Source: an uncultured Clostridia bacterium (GTDB lineage: Bacteria; Bacillota; Clostridia; Oscillospirales; Ruminococcaceae). From it: a stretch of DNA of 32,625 nucleotides. Below, one piece after another: positions 8,363-14,929 of the stretch; the first letter of the stretch is position 1, and the number at the start of each line of letters is the position of its first letter. Both the position numbers and the translations under genes were made by a program. The stretch spans positions 1-32,625 of the forward strand of contig CALBJC010000115.1 in NCBI GenBank assembly GCA_937892655.1, read 5' to 3'. The notes beneath the pieces were generated by a model. It did no database searches. It was not told the origin of the DNA and saw nothing but the letters and a program-made list of their open reading frames with translations.

Positions 8363-9319
8363 ATGGAACATACATTTTCTACATTAAAGCGCATGCTTTT
8401 TGTTTATAACCCTTATGCGGGTAAGGGTGCTGTTGCGCCAAAGATTTCTGAAATGCTCGATATTTTTGTAAAGGGCGGTTATCTTGTTTCTGCCTACCCT
8501 ACTCAGCAGGCTGGCGATTGCTACAGAATAGTTGCAGAGATTTCTGACAGATTTGATATGGTAGTAGCCTGCGGCGGTGACGGAACACTCAACGAGGCTA
8601 TAAAGGGTCTTATGGAATGCGATGTAAAGAAGACCTTTGCATACATGCCTGCAGGTACAACAAACGATTTTGCAACTACTCTGCATATCCCGAAAGACTT
8701 AATTTACGCTGCTCATACAGCGATTGACGGTATTCCGTTTGAATGCGATTTAGGGCAGTTCGGCGATGAGCATTATTTCACCTACGTTGCGGCATTCGGC
8801 GCATTTACAAGCGTTTCTTACGAAACTCCGCAGAAGAACAAAAATATCTTCGGTCACTTAGCGTATGTAATAGAGGGTGTAAAGCAGATAGCGTCACTTG
8901 AATCATACGTTATCACAGTTGACCACGACGGCGAAGAAATAACAGACGAATACATCTTAGGTATGGTTACAAATACCGTTTCTGTAGGCGGTTTTAAAAA
9001 GCTTACAGATATGGGCGTTATATTAGATGACGGCCTTTTTGAGGTTATTCTTATAAAAGCACCGCAAAGCCCTATGGATTTGCAGAATATCTTGACCTGC
9101 GTATTAAAGCAGGATTTAAATCCACAGTATTTTACATCATTTAAGACCTCAAAGGTAACTTTTAGATCTGACAACGAGATAAGCTGGACTATTGATGGTG
9201 AAAACGGCGGTAAGCATAATGAGATTACTATCCGCAACAAGATGAGAGCATTCTCAATCCATGTAAACTACCCTGACAGCACGCTTTCAGATACGCTGAC
9301 AAAGGAAATTGAATACTAA
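8363..9319 (+). CDS. Diacylglycerol/lipid kinase family protein (DgkB/YegS type)
   Basis: The 318-residue protein belongs to the soluble diacylglycerol-kinase catalytic-domain family, which phosphorylates diacylglycerol or similar lipids with ATP at the membrane face. Motifs are the N-terminal VYNPYAGKG, the nucleotide-binding VVACGGDGTLNEAI (near residues 68-82) and MPAGTTNDFATTL (near 95-107). The C-terminal half fits the usual beta-sandwich domain (SVGGFKKLTDMGVILDDGLF). The likely role is recycling diacylglycerol released by lipoteichoic acid synthesis. The lipid substrate cannot be decided from sequence. GAAAGG lies upstream of the ATG. The gene is monocistronic between its own promoter and terminator. 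Confidence 0.9.
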   Translation: MEHTFSTLKRMLFVYNPYAGKGAVAPKISEMLDIFVKGGYLVSAYPTQQAGDCYRIVAEISDRFDMVVACGGDGTLNEAIKGLMECDVKKTFAYMPAGTTNDFATTLHIPKDLIYAAHTAIDGIPFECDLGQFGDEHYFTYVAAFGAFTSVSYETPQKNKNIFGHLAYVIEGVKQIASLESYVITVDHDGEEITDEYILGMVTNTVSVGGFKKLTDMGVILDDGLFEVILIKAPQSPMDLQNILTCVLKQDLNPQYFTSFKTSKVTFRSDNEISWTIDGENGGKHNEITIRNKMRAFSIHVNYPDSTLSDTLTKEIEY

Positions 9320-9336
9320 GCTTTTGCTTAAAAATA

Positions 9337-9370
9337 TACCCCGTGAAGAAATTCTTCACGGGGTGTTTTT
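9337..9370 (+). terminator. Intrinsic terminator of the lipid kinase gene
   Basis: A near-perfect stem (ACCCCGTGAAGAA pairing with TTCTTCACGGGGT, 9337-9349 and 9351-9363) is followed by G and six T. The same stem core recurs at 26701-26727. Confidence 0.9.
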
Positions 9371-9419
9371 TATCTCATAGATAAATTGGAATTTGTCTAA
9401 CAGATTCACATATTGTGAC

Positions 9420-10019
9420 TTAGCTATAGAGGTCTATCAGTACAGCTCTACATGGAGAACCGTCTGCACCTGATAAATTCAGCGGTGCAGCATTTAAAAA
9501 ATAAACACCTTCAGACACCTCTGACAAACGGATTCCTTCAAGTAAGATAACATTAGCACCCAGAAGCGTAAGATGTACTGCCATTGGCGCATTTTGCGGT
9601 CCGATTGTCTGGGGTTCATTGCCCAGAAGTAAAATATCTGAAGATGCAAATACCTTTGCTGCCTCTAATGATACTTCGACATCTCCTTTAATCAGAATTC
9701 TCTTTGTCGCTTCTGGGCTCTGTTTTCTCGCTTTTTCAATTATTTCTGCAGCATCATTGCAAGTGATAATTCCATGATGCTCTGCCACATAAGCCATTCC
9801 CACAAAGGTCTCTAAGCATATCTCATCTACAGTTTTTCCGTCTTTAATAAAATGAAACGGTGCATCTATATGCGTGCCGTTGTGTGCACACATATTAAGT
9901 GCCGTCAAATTATATGCTTCCCCTTTTTCCATTGATTTGAGTATCTTTTTCTCAGGGGTCGGGTCGTCGGGATACACCTGACAATTGAAAACTTCTTGAG
10001 AAATATCGTAGATTTTCAT
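9420..10019 (-). CDS. Cyclase-family metal-dependent hydrolase (kynurenine-formamidase-like fold)
   Basis: The 199-residue protein carries the signature of the cyclase family (Pfam PF04199), HNGTHIDAPFHF near residues 46-57, whose His and Asp residues bind metal. The rest fits the family (GDVEVSLEAAKVFASSDILLLGNE, then AVHLTLLGANVILLEGIRLSEV). Members include kynurenine formamidases and isatin hydrolases as well as uncharacterised enzymes. No kynurenine pathway gene is nearby, so the substrate is unknown. ATG at 10019 was chosen. A GTG one codon upstream (10022) is also possible, since AAGGAG serves either. It has its own promoter and sits alone between terminators. Confidence 0.85.
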   Translation of the reverse strand: MKIYDISQEVFNCQVYPDDPTPEKKILKSMEKGEAYNLTALNMCAHNGTHIDAPFHFIKDGKTVDEICLETFVGMAYVAEHHGIITCNDAAEIIEKARKQSPEATKRILIKGDVEVSLEAAKVFASSDILLLGNEPQTIGPQNAPMAVHLTLLGANVILLEGIRLSEVSEGVYFLNAAPLNLSGADGSPCRAVLIDLYS

Positions 10020-10062
10020 CACTTAATTCTCCTTTATCAAATTCTTATTTATCGTTCAGTTA

Positions 10063-10091
10063 ATTATAGCAGATACATTGTTATCAGTCAA
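10063..10091 (-). promoter_or_regulatory. Sigma-A-like promoter of the cyclase-family gene
   Basis: On the minus strand TTGACT (10086-10091) and TATAAT (10063-10068) are separated by 17 bp. Confidence 0.7.
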
Positions 10092-10096
10092 TGAAA

Positions 10097-10131
10097 AAAG
10101 CCACTTTTGACATAATATCAAAAGTGGCTTT
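10097..10131 (-). terminator. Intrinsic terminator of pckG
   Basis: A 14-bp stem (AAAGCCACTTTTGA pairing with TCAAAAGTGGCTTT) is followed on the minus strand by a six-T run. Nearly the same stem occurs at 13207-13240 and 25576-25611. Confidence 0.9.
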
Positions 10132-10177
10132 ATTATTTGACTATTAAATTAAAGCTTCAAGTCTTTTGTAACAAAAA

Positions 10178-11992
10178 TTACTTTGTAAGTCTAGCTTCGA
10201 GGTCAGCGAGCTCCTGAGCAAGCTTTGCAGGGAGTCTGTCGCCAAACTTAGCGTAGAATTCCTTGATGCCCTTAACATCTTCGAGCCAGAGATCCTTATC
10301 AACTGAGAGAAGATCAGCAACAACTTCTGTTGTGATGCCTTCATCTTCAAGACCTTCGATGTTGATATCTTCAGGCTTTGGTTCAAAACCTATAGCTGTT
10401 TCAACAGCGTCAGCCTTGCCATCGCATCTGTCGATGATCCAGTCTAAAACTCTCATATTGTCGCCGAAGCCGGGCCAGATGAAGTGACCTTCGTCATCTG
10501 TTCTGAACCAGTTAACGTTGAAGATCTTAGGAGCCTTGTCGCCGAGCTTTTCGCCCATTTCGAGCCAGTGAGCCCAGTAATCGCCCATATTGTAACCGCA
10601 GAATGGAAGCATAGCCATTGGGTCACGTCTTACAACGCCTACTGCACCTGCAGCTGCAGCTGTTGTTTCTGAAGCCATGATTGAGCCTACGAATGTACCG
10701 TGAGCCCAGTCAAATGACTGATATACCAGAGGAGCTGTCTTTGCACGACGGCCACCGAATACGATAGCTGATACAGGAACGCCCTTAGGGTTGTTGAATT
10801 CTGATGAGATGCATGGGCAGTTTTCAGCTGGAGCTGTGAAACGTGAGTTTGGATGAGCAAGCTTCTGTGGCTTACCGTCAGCAGCGATAACAGAAGTAAA
10901 TTCCTTACCGTTAACCTTAGCGCCCTTCCATTCTGTAGCGTTTTCAGGTGGGTTCTTGTCAAGACCTTCCCACCAAACTGTCATATCATCATTGTTGATA
11001 CATACGTTTGTGAAGATTGTGTTCTTCTTTGTTGACATCAAAGCATTGTAGTTTGACTTTTCGTTTGTACCAGGAGCAACGCCGAAGAAGCCGTTTTCAG
11101 GGTTGATAGCCCAGAGTCTGCCGTCTTCGCCCTGCTTGAGCCAAGCGATATCGTCACCAACTGTCCATACCTTGTAGCCGTTCTTGCGGTAGCCTTCCGG
11201 TGGGATAAGCATAGCGAGGTTTGTCTTACCACAAGCTGATGGGAATGCAGCTGTTACATACTTGATTTCGCCGTTTGGCTTTTCAATACCGAGAATAAGC
11301 ATATGTTCAGCCATCCAGCCTTCGTTCTTACCCTGGTATGAAGCAATTCTGAGAGCAAAACACTTCTTACCGAGTAAAACGTTACCGCCGTAAGCAGAGT
11401 TAATTGACCAGATTGTATTATCTTCAGGGAAGTGAACGATATATCTCTTTTCAGGGTCGATATCAGCCTTTGAGTGTAAACCACGAACGAAGTCGTTTGA
11501 TTCGTCGCCAAGGTTTTCAAATGCCTGCTTACCCATTCTTGTCATAATATCCATATTGAGAACAACATAGATTGAGTCAGTAACCTCTACACCAACCTTA
11601 GCAAGAGGTGAACCGATAGGACCCATTGAATATGGGATAACATACATTGTTCTGCCCTTCATAACGCCGTCATACATAGGTGTGAGCTTAGCGTACATTT
11701 CCTTAGGGTCGCACCAGTTGTTTGTAGGACCTGCTTCTTCCTTAGTTGATGTACAGATGAATGTTCTGTCTTCAACTCTGGCAACGTCGTTAGGGAGAGT
11801 ACGGTGATATACACAACCAGGGAGCTTTTCCTGATTGAGCTTGATCATTTCGCCTGATGCGAAAGCTTCTTCTCTGAGAGCTTCAAGCTGTTCATCACTA
11901 CCGTCGATCCATACTACCTTATCAGGCTTAGTAAGAGCGATCATTTCTTCAACCCACTTGTTAACGTTAGGGTTTTTTGTTAAACTTACCAT
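10178..11992 (-). CDS. pckG: Phosphoenolpyruvate carboxykinase (GTP)
   Basis: The 604-residue cytoplasmic enzyme interconverts oxaloacetate plus GTP with PEP, CO2 and GDP. In fermenters it often runs toward oxaloacetate to fix CO2. GTP-class motifs are clear: GPTNNWCDP; IPYSMGPIGSPLAKVGVE; the P-loop FPSACGKTNLAMLIPP with the hyper-reactive Cys; GDDIAWLKQGEDGRLWAINPE; FFGVAPGTN; and FGGRRAKTAPLVYQ. This is not the ATP type. AAGGAG lies before ATG 11992. Upstream are a consensus promoter (12087-12115) and a perfect Rex-like operator (12134-12151), suggesting redox control. Strong codon bias suggests high expression. Confidence 0.97.
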   Translation of the reverse strand: MVSLTKNPNVNKWVEEMIALTKPDKVVWIDGSDEQLEALREEAFASGEMIKLNQEKLPGCVYHRTLPNDVARVEDRTFICTSTKEEAGPTNNWCDPKEMYAKLTPMYDGVMKGRTMYVIPYSMGPIGSPLAKVGVEVTDSIYVVLNMDIMTRMGKQAFENLGDESNDFVRGLHSKADIDPEKRYIVHFPEDNTIWSINSAYGGNVLLGKKCFALRIASYQGKNEGWMAEHMLILGIEKPNGEIKYVTAAFPSACGKTNLAMLIPPEGYRKNGYKVWTVGDDIAWLKQGEDGRLWAINPENGFFGVAPGTNEKSNYNALMSTKKNTIFTNVCINNDDMTVWWEGLDKNPPENATEWKGAKVNGKEFTSVIAADGKPQKLAHPNSRFTAPAENCPCISSEFNNPKGVPVSAIVFGGRRAKTAPLVYQSFDWAHGTFVGSIMASETTAAAAGAVGVVRRDPMAMLPFCGYNMGDYWAHWLEMGEKLGDKAPKIFNVNWFRTDDEGHFIWPGFGDNMRVLDWIIDRCDGKADAVETAIGFEPKPEDINIEGLEDEGITTEVVADLLSVDKDLWLEDVKGIKEFYAKFGDRLPAKLAQELADLEARLTK

Positions 11993-12086
11993 TATAGATA
12001 ACTCCTTCCATAAAAGAAAATTATTTACTGTTTTGGAAAAACGAGCCTTTGAAACAGCTCAAAAACTACAAATTTCCCTACATACA

Positions 12087-12115
12087 ATTATAAACCAAAG
12101 CTGTCAATATGTCAA
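12087..12115 (-). promoter_or_regulatory. Consensus sigma-A promoter of pckG
   Basis: On the minus strand TTGACA (12110-12115) and TATAAT (12087-12092) are separated by 17 bp, a full consensus match. A second TTGACA overlaps within the spacer but gives poor spacing. The leader to the start codon is about 90 nt. Confidence 0.85.
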
Positions 12116-12133
12116 TAGTATTTTTACTATATT

Positions 12134-12151
12134 TTGTTAATCGCTTAACAA
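12134..12151. promoter_or_regulatory. Rex-type redox operator upstream of pckG
   Basis: TTGTTAA-TCGC-TTAACAA is a perfect 7-4-7 inverted repeat and matches the consensus known for the NADH-sensing repressor Rex in Clostridia. It lies 18 bp upstream of the pckG -35 box. The match is seen in the sequence; binding is inferred. Confidence 0.75.
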
Positions 12152-12343
12152 TATTTTGCAAGGTAAAAAGTTGTGATTATTCATTTTTGTGTATAAATTT
12201 ACATTTCAAAGTTAATATTTGGCTTTTCAATGAATAATCTGCTATAAAATTATTCATAATAGCTTTAATTTTAAGCTCAACAACAAATCGGTATATACTA
12301 TTATGCCTCAAAAACTTTAAAATAACAAAAAGTAATTTTGCTA

Positions 12344-12372
12344 TTGAAAAAATCTGATAAAAAAAGTATAAT
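12344..12372 (+). promoter_or_regulatory. Sigma-A-like promoter of the nucleoside phosphorylase gene
   Basis: TTGAAA (12344-12349) and TATAAT (12367-12372) are separated by 17 bp. A strong AAGGAGG ribosome binding site follows before ATG 12403. Confidence 0.75.
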
Positions 12373-12402
12373 ATAATCAGATAATAAAAAGGAGGTATTC
12401 TT

Positions 12403-13194
12403 ATGGCAAGCATTATGGATTCACCAAGACAGTTTCATATCAAAACGCAAAAAGGCGAGGTAGGAAGATACGTTATTTTAGCGGGCGACCCCGGCAGAAT
12501 TCCTCTTATCGCTGAGAATTTTGAAAACTCAAAATGCGTAGCGCAAAACAGAGAGTATACAGTTTATACAGGCTACCTTGACGGTCAGATGATTACTGCC
12601 TGCTCGACTGGCATAGGCGGACCTTCTGCGGCTATTGCGGTTGAAGAGCTTGTAAAATGCGGTGCTGATACTTTTATAAGAGTAGGCACAAGCGGCGGTA
12701 TCGACCTTAAGGTTTCAGGCGGTGACCTGATTGTAGCATCTGCGGCAGTCAGGGGCGACGGCACATCAAGAGAATATCTGCCTGAGGGGTATCCTGCGGC
12801 GGCTGATTACGAGGTTGTATTTGCCCTGAAAAAAGCGGGCGATATGACAAGCGAAAATGAAGACGGCAAGCGCTGTCACGTTGGCGTTGTGCAGAGCAAG
12901 GATTCATTCTATGGCGAGGTAGAGCCTGAGGCTTCACCTGTCGGTAATTTTCTTTTAGACAGATGGGAGCAGTATGTAAAATGCGGTTGTCTTACTAGCG
13001 AGATGGAATGTGCAACTATCTTCTCTGTAGGTATTGCAAAAAGAGTAAGATGCGGAGCAGTTTTAACAGCTCTATGGAATGTTGAGCGCTCAAAGGCAGG
13101 ACTTGCAGACACTATAACCTACGACAGCTCAAGGGCAATAAGATGCGCTGTTGACGCTATGAGGATACTCATAAAGGACGATATGAACAAATAA
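12403..13194 (+). CDS. Uridine phosphorylase-like nucleoside phosphorylase
   Basis: The 263-residue protein belongs to the PNP/UDP phosphorylase family (NP-I), which splits nucleosides with phosphate into base and ribose-1-phosphate. Visible motifs are VILAGDPGRIPLIA (phosphate-binding Gly/Arg), STGIGGPSAAIA, FIRVGTSGGID and the nucleoside-site SEMECATIF. The last two fit uridine phosphorylase better than trimeric PNP, but a broader pyrimidine or purine specificity is possible. It acts in nucleoside salvage in the cytoplasm. It is monocistronic, with a good promoter, a strong AAGGAGG ribosome binding site and a downstream terminator. Confidence 0.88.
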   Translation: MASIMDSPRQFHIKTQKGEVGRYVILAGDPGRIPLIAENFENSKCVAQNREYTVYTGYLDGQMITACSTGIGGPSAAIAVEELVKCGADTFIRVGTSGGIDLKVSGGDLIVASAAVRGDGTSREYLPEGYPAAADYEVVFALKKAGDMTSENEDGKRCHVGVVQSKDSFYGEVEPEASPVGNFLLDRWEQYVKCGCLTSEMECATIFSVGIAKRVRCGAVLTALWNVERSKAGLADTITYDSSRAIRCAVDAMRILIKDDMNK

Positions 13195-13206
13195 TCAAGT
13201 AATAAA

Positions 13207-13240
13207 AAAGCGACTTTTGACAAAAATCAAAAGTCGCTTT
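13207..13240. terminator. Bidirectional terminator between the phosphorylase gene and queT
   Basis: A 14-bp stem (AAAGCGACTTTTGA pairing with TCAAAAGTCGCTTT) has A/T runs on both sides and serves the convergent genes. It closely resembles the stems at 10097-10131 and 25576-25611. Confidence 0.88.
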
Positions 13241-13242
13241 AA

Positions 13243-13728
13243 TTATTTTTCAAATCTGATTATACGTATAAAGGCTTTATTCTTTTCAATACTTTTAAAT
13301 AAAATCACGCCTAAGATACAAACGCATACAAATTCGCCCATGGCTACCTGCGCCATTGATAAAAACAGCGGCAGACCGTAGAAAAGATTTAGCTCTGCGC
13401 CAACAATTATGGCATTTACTATTACGGGAAAAACTGAGGCTATATAGATGTTTTTTGATTTGTAAACCAAAAATGCCGCTATGACAGTAGCCAGCGTTCC
13501 AAAGATAACATCTATCGGCATTGCGCTGAAGATGTTTGCGATAAGACAGCCGACAGACAAAGCGTAGATATACTCCTTTTTATAAAAACAGAGCAGTATG
13601 AGCGCTTCTGAAATGCGAAACTGTATGTTTGAATATGAAAGCTCACCGAGCATTACGGTTAAAACTACATATATTGCCGCTACTATCGAAAGAGCAGTAA
13701 GCTTTTTTGTAGTCAGATTTATTTTCAC
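13243..13728 (-). CDS. queT: QueT family queuosine-precursor transporter (ECF S-component type)
   Basis: This 161-residue integral membrane protein has about five to six hydrophobic helices. It carries the QueT family pattern QFRISEALILLCFY near residues 36-49, followed by a small-residue-rich membrane core. QueT proteins import queuosine precursors such as preQ1 or preQ0, probably with a shared ECF energising module; none is in this window. The start is GTG at 13728, with GGAG seven bases upstream. The ribosome binding site lies inside a perfect TTCTCC-AAAA-GGAGAA hairpin. An intrinsic terminator and a preQ1-like aptamer precede the gene, matching a preQ1-controlled importer. Confidence 0.88.
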   Translation of the reverse strand: MKINLTTKKLTALSIVAAIYVVLTVMLGELSYSNIQFRISEALILLCFYKKEYIYALSVGCLIANIFSAMPIDVIFGTLATVIAAFLVYKSKNIYIASVFPVIVNAIIVGAELNLFYGLPLFLSMAQVAMGEFVCVCILGVILFKSIEKNKAFIRIIRFEK

Positions 13729-13733
13729 TTAAA

Positions 13734-13749
13734 TTCTCCTTTTGGAGAA
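13734..13749 (-). promoter_or_regulatory. Ribosome-binding-site hairpin of queT
   Basis: On the minus strand TTCTCC pairs with GGAGAA around an AAAA loop, so the Shine-Dalgarno sequence of queT is fully paired. The GTG start follows within eight bases. This may lower basal translation. Confidence 0.6.
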
Positions 13750-13792
13750 AACATAAAAAAGAAAAAGCGTGTCCGATAAGGGCACGCTTTTT
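13750..13792 (-). terminator. Terminator in the queT leader, also downstream of fba
   Basis: On the minus strand AAAAAGCGTG pairs with CACGCTTTTT, with an inner CC/GG extension across one mismatch. A U-rich tail ending in six T follows. It ends fewer than 40 nt before the queT start, leaving no room for a separate promoter, so queT must be reached by read-through. Bases GCCCUU in its 5' arm and loop can pair with AGGGGC at 13809-13814, giving an antiterminator. Confidence 0.85.
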
Positions 13793-13808
13793 TAGCTTTT
13801 AATGTTTT

Positions 13809-13864
13809 GCCCCTGTTTTTATTAACGAGTGGTTGTACATAAAATGTACGTCTAGGATACACTC
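13809..13864 (-). ncRNA. Candidate preQ1 riboswitch aptamer (class I-like pseudoknot with inserted hairpin)
   Basis: Read on the minus strand. P1 pairs GAGUG (13860-13864) with CACUC (13827-13831), with an unpaired C just 5' of the second strand, where class I aptamers have the ligand-binding cytosine. An A-rich tail GUUAAUAAAAAC (13815-13826) leads to AGGG, which pairs with UCCU (13854-13857) as P2. This is the class I order P1, P2, P1', A-rich loop, P2'. It differs in having a hairpin (GUACAU-UUU-AUGUAC, 13835-13849) inserted before P1'. The P2 3' strand overlaps the antiterminator segment. Location upstream of queT supports the assignment. The exact preQ1 class is not proven. Confidence 0.7.
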
Positions 13865-13869
13865 AAAAT

Positions 13870-13875
13870 ATTATA
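13870..13875 (-). promoter_or_regulatory. Possible -10 box for the queT leader
   Basis: TATAAT on the minus strand lies just downstream of the fba stop and would start transcripts at about the first base of aptamer P1. No good -35 box is seen, since it would fall in the end of fba. Read-through from fba is the alternative. Confidence 0.35.
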
Positions 13876-13883
13876 TTTTCAGA

Positions 13884-14747
13884 TTAAGCCTTGCCTACTG
13901 AACCGAAGAGTTCCATCTTAGCCTTTACTGTAGCCTTGATAGCTTCAAAGCCTGGTGCGAGGAGCTTTCTTGGGTCAAAGCCCTTGCCCTGAAGATCCTT
14001 ACCGTCTTCGATGTACTTTCTTGTAGCTTCCTGGAATGCAAGCTGGCATTCTGTGTTAACGTTGATCTTAGCAACGCCAAGTGAGATAGCCTTCTTGATC
14101 ATATCTTCAGGAATACCTGTACCGCCGTGGAGTACAAGTGGCATATCGCCTACTGCTTCGTTTACTGCTGCGAGTGTTTCAAATGAAAGACCAGCCCAGT
14201 TAGCAGGATACTTACCGTGGATGTTACCGATACCTGCAGCGAGCATTGTTACGCCGAGGTCAGCGATCATCTTACATTCCTTAGGGTCAGCACATTCGCC
14301 AGCACCTACAACGCCGTCTTCTTCACCGCCGATTGAACCAACTTCAGCTTCGAGTGAGATACCGAGTACGTCACAAGCGTTAACAAGAGCTGTTGTCTTA
14401 GCGATGTTTTCTTCGATTGGGTAGTGTGAACCGTCAAACATGATTGATGAGAAGCCTGCGTTGATACAAGCCTTAGCACCTTCAAATGAACCGTGGTCAA
14501 GGTGGAGAGCAACAGGTACTGTGATACCGAGTTCATTGATCATACCCTTTACCATACCAACGATTGTTGTGTAACCGCACATATACTTGCCGGCACCTTC
14601 TGATACACCGAGGATAACTGGTGACTGAAGCTCCTGAGCTGTGAGAAGAATAGCCTTTGTCCATTCAAGGTTGTTGATGTTGAACTGACCTACAGCATAC
14701 TTGCCTTCTCTTGCCTTAGTGAGCATTTCCTTAGCTGATACTAACAT
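13884..14747 (-). CDS. fba: Class II fructose-1,6-bisphosphate aldolase
   Basis: The 287-residue zinc-dependent aldolase interconverts fructose-1,6-bisphosphate with DHAP and glyceraldehyde-3-phosphate. Class II motifs are VALHLDHGSFEGAKACI (Asp and metal-binding His), SIMFDGSHYPIEENI, SLEAEVGSIGGEEDG, GNIHGKYP and VLHGGTGIPEDMI with the later metal-binding His. INVNTECQLAF follows. ATG at 14747 was chosen because GGAGG lies eight bases upstream. An in-frame TTG five codons earlier overlaps that ribosome binding site and is unlikely. The gene uses strongly preferred codons, as expected for an abundant glycolytic enzyme. Confidence 0.96.
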   Translation of the reverse strand: MLVSAKEMLTKAREGKYAVGQFNINNLEWTKAILLTAQELQSPVILGVSEGAGKYMCGYTTIVGMVKGMINELGITVPVALHLDHGSFEGAKACINAGFSSIMFDGSHYPIEENIAKTTALVNACDVLGISLEAEVGSIGGEEDGVVGAGECADPKECKMIADLGVTMLAAGIGNIHGKYPANWAGLSFETLAAVNEAVGDMPLVLHGGTGIPEDMIKKAISLGVAKINVNTECQLAFQEATRKYIEDGKDLQGKGFDPRKLLAPGFEAIKATVKAKMELFGSVGKA

Positions 14748-14788
14748 TGAAATTACCTCCAATAATGAATTTTTTCATTTACTTTATT

Positions 14789-14817
14789 ATTATAACCTAC
14801 CGACAGATAAATTTCAA
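14789..14817 (-). promoter_or_regulatory. Sigma-A-like promoter of fba
   Basis: On the minus strand TTGAAA (14812-14817) and TATAAT (14789-14794) are separated by 17 bp. Confidence 0.75.
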
Positions 14818-14861
14818 GTGTTTATGTGAAAAAGTTATCAAGCCAAAAGAATGATTTTTTG

Positions 14862-14890
14862 TTGCATTTGTTCAGTTTTTTTGGTATACT
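14862..14890 (+). promoter_or_regulatory. Sigma-A-like promoter of nadE
   Basis: TTGCAT (14862-14867) and TATACT (14885-14890) are separated by 17 bp, about 40 bp before the start codon. Confidence 0.6.
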
Positions 14891-14929
14891 ATTTTTGACA
14901 TCAGTTACTAAAAGAAAGGATAAATGATT

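Larger units (their letters stand above)
11993..12402. other. 410-bp divergent regulatory region between pckG and the nucleoside phosphorylase gene
   Basis: This AT-rich gap holds the pckG promoter (12087-12115), the Rex-like palindrome (12134-12151) and the plus-strand promoter of the phosphorylase (12344-12372). Between 12152 and 12340 nothing convincing was found. A 78-codon minus-strand frame there has no ribosome binding site and reads like translated AT-rich intergenic DNA. Confidence 0.6.

Noticed and set aside
8139..8375. A 78-codon minus-strand frame overlapping the GH5 start region
   Set aside because: It covers the divergent promoter region and the operator candidate, has no ribosome binding site and shows no coding character.
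12177..12413. A 78-codon minus-strand frame in the pckG intergenic region
   Set aside because: It overlaps the start and ribosome binding site of the nucleoside phosphorylase gene, is built of AT-rich codons and lacks its own ribosome binding site.
13809..13864. Canonical, unmodified class I preQ1 aptamer
   Set aside because: The core order matches, but the inserted hairpin makes the loop much longer than the standard 34-nt form, so it is reported as a class I-like variant rather than a plain match.
14011..14424. A 137-codon plus-strand frame inside fba
   Set aside because: It is antisense to a clearly coding fba, whose codon bias makes long reverse frames likely.
14748..14762. Upstream TTG start for fba
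   Set aside because: It lies on top of the GGAGG ribosome binding site, which fits ATG 14747 much better.
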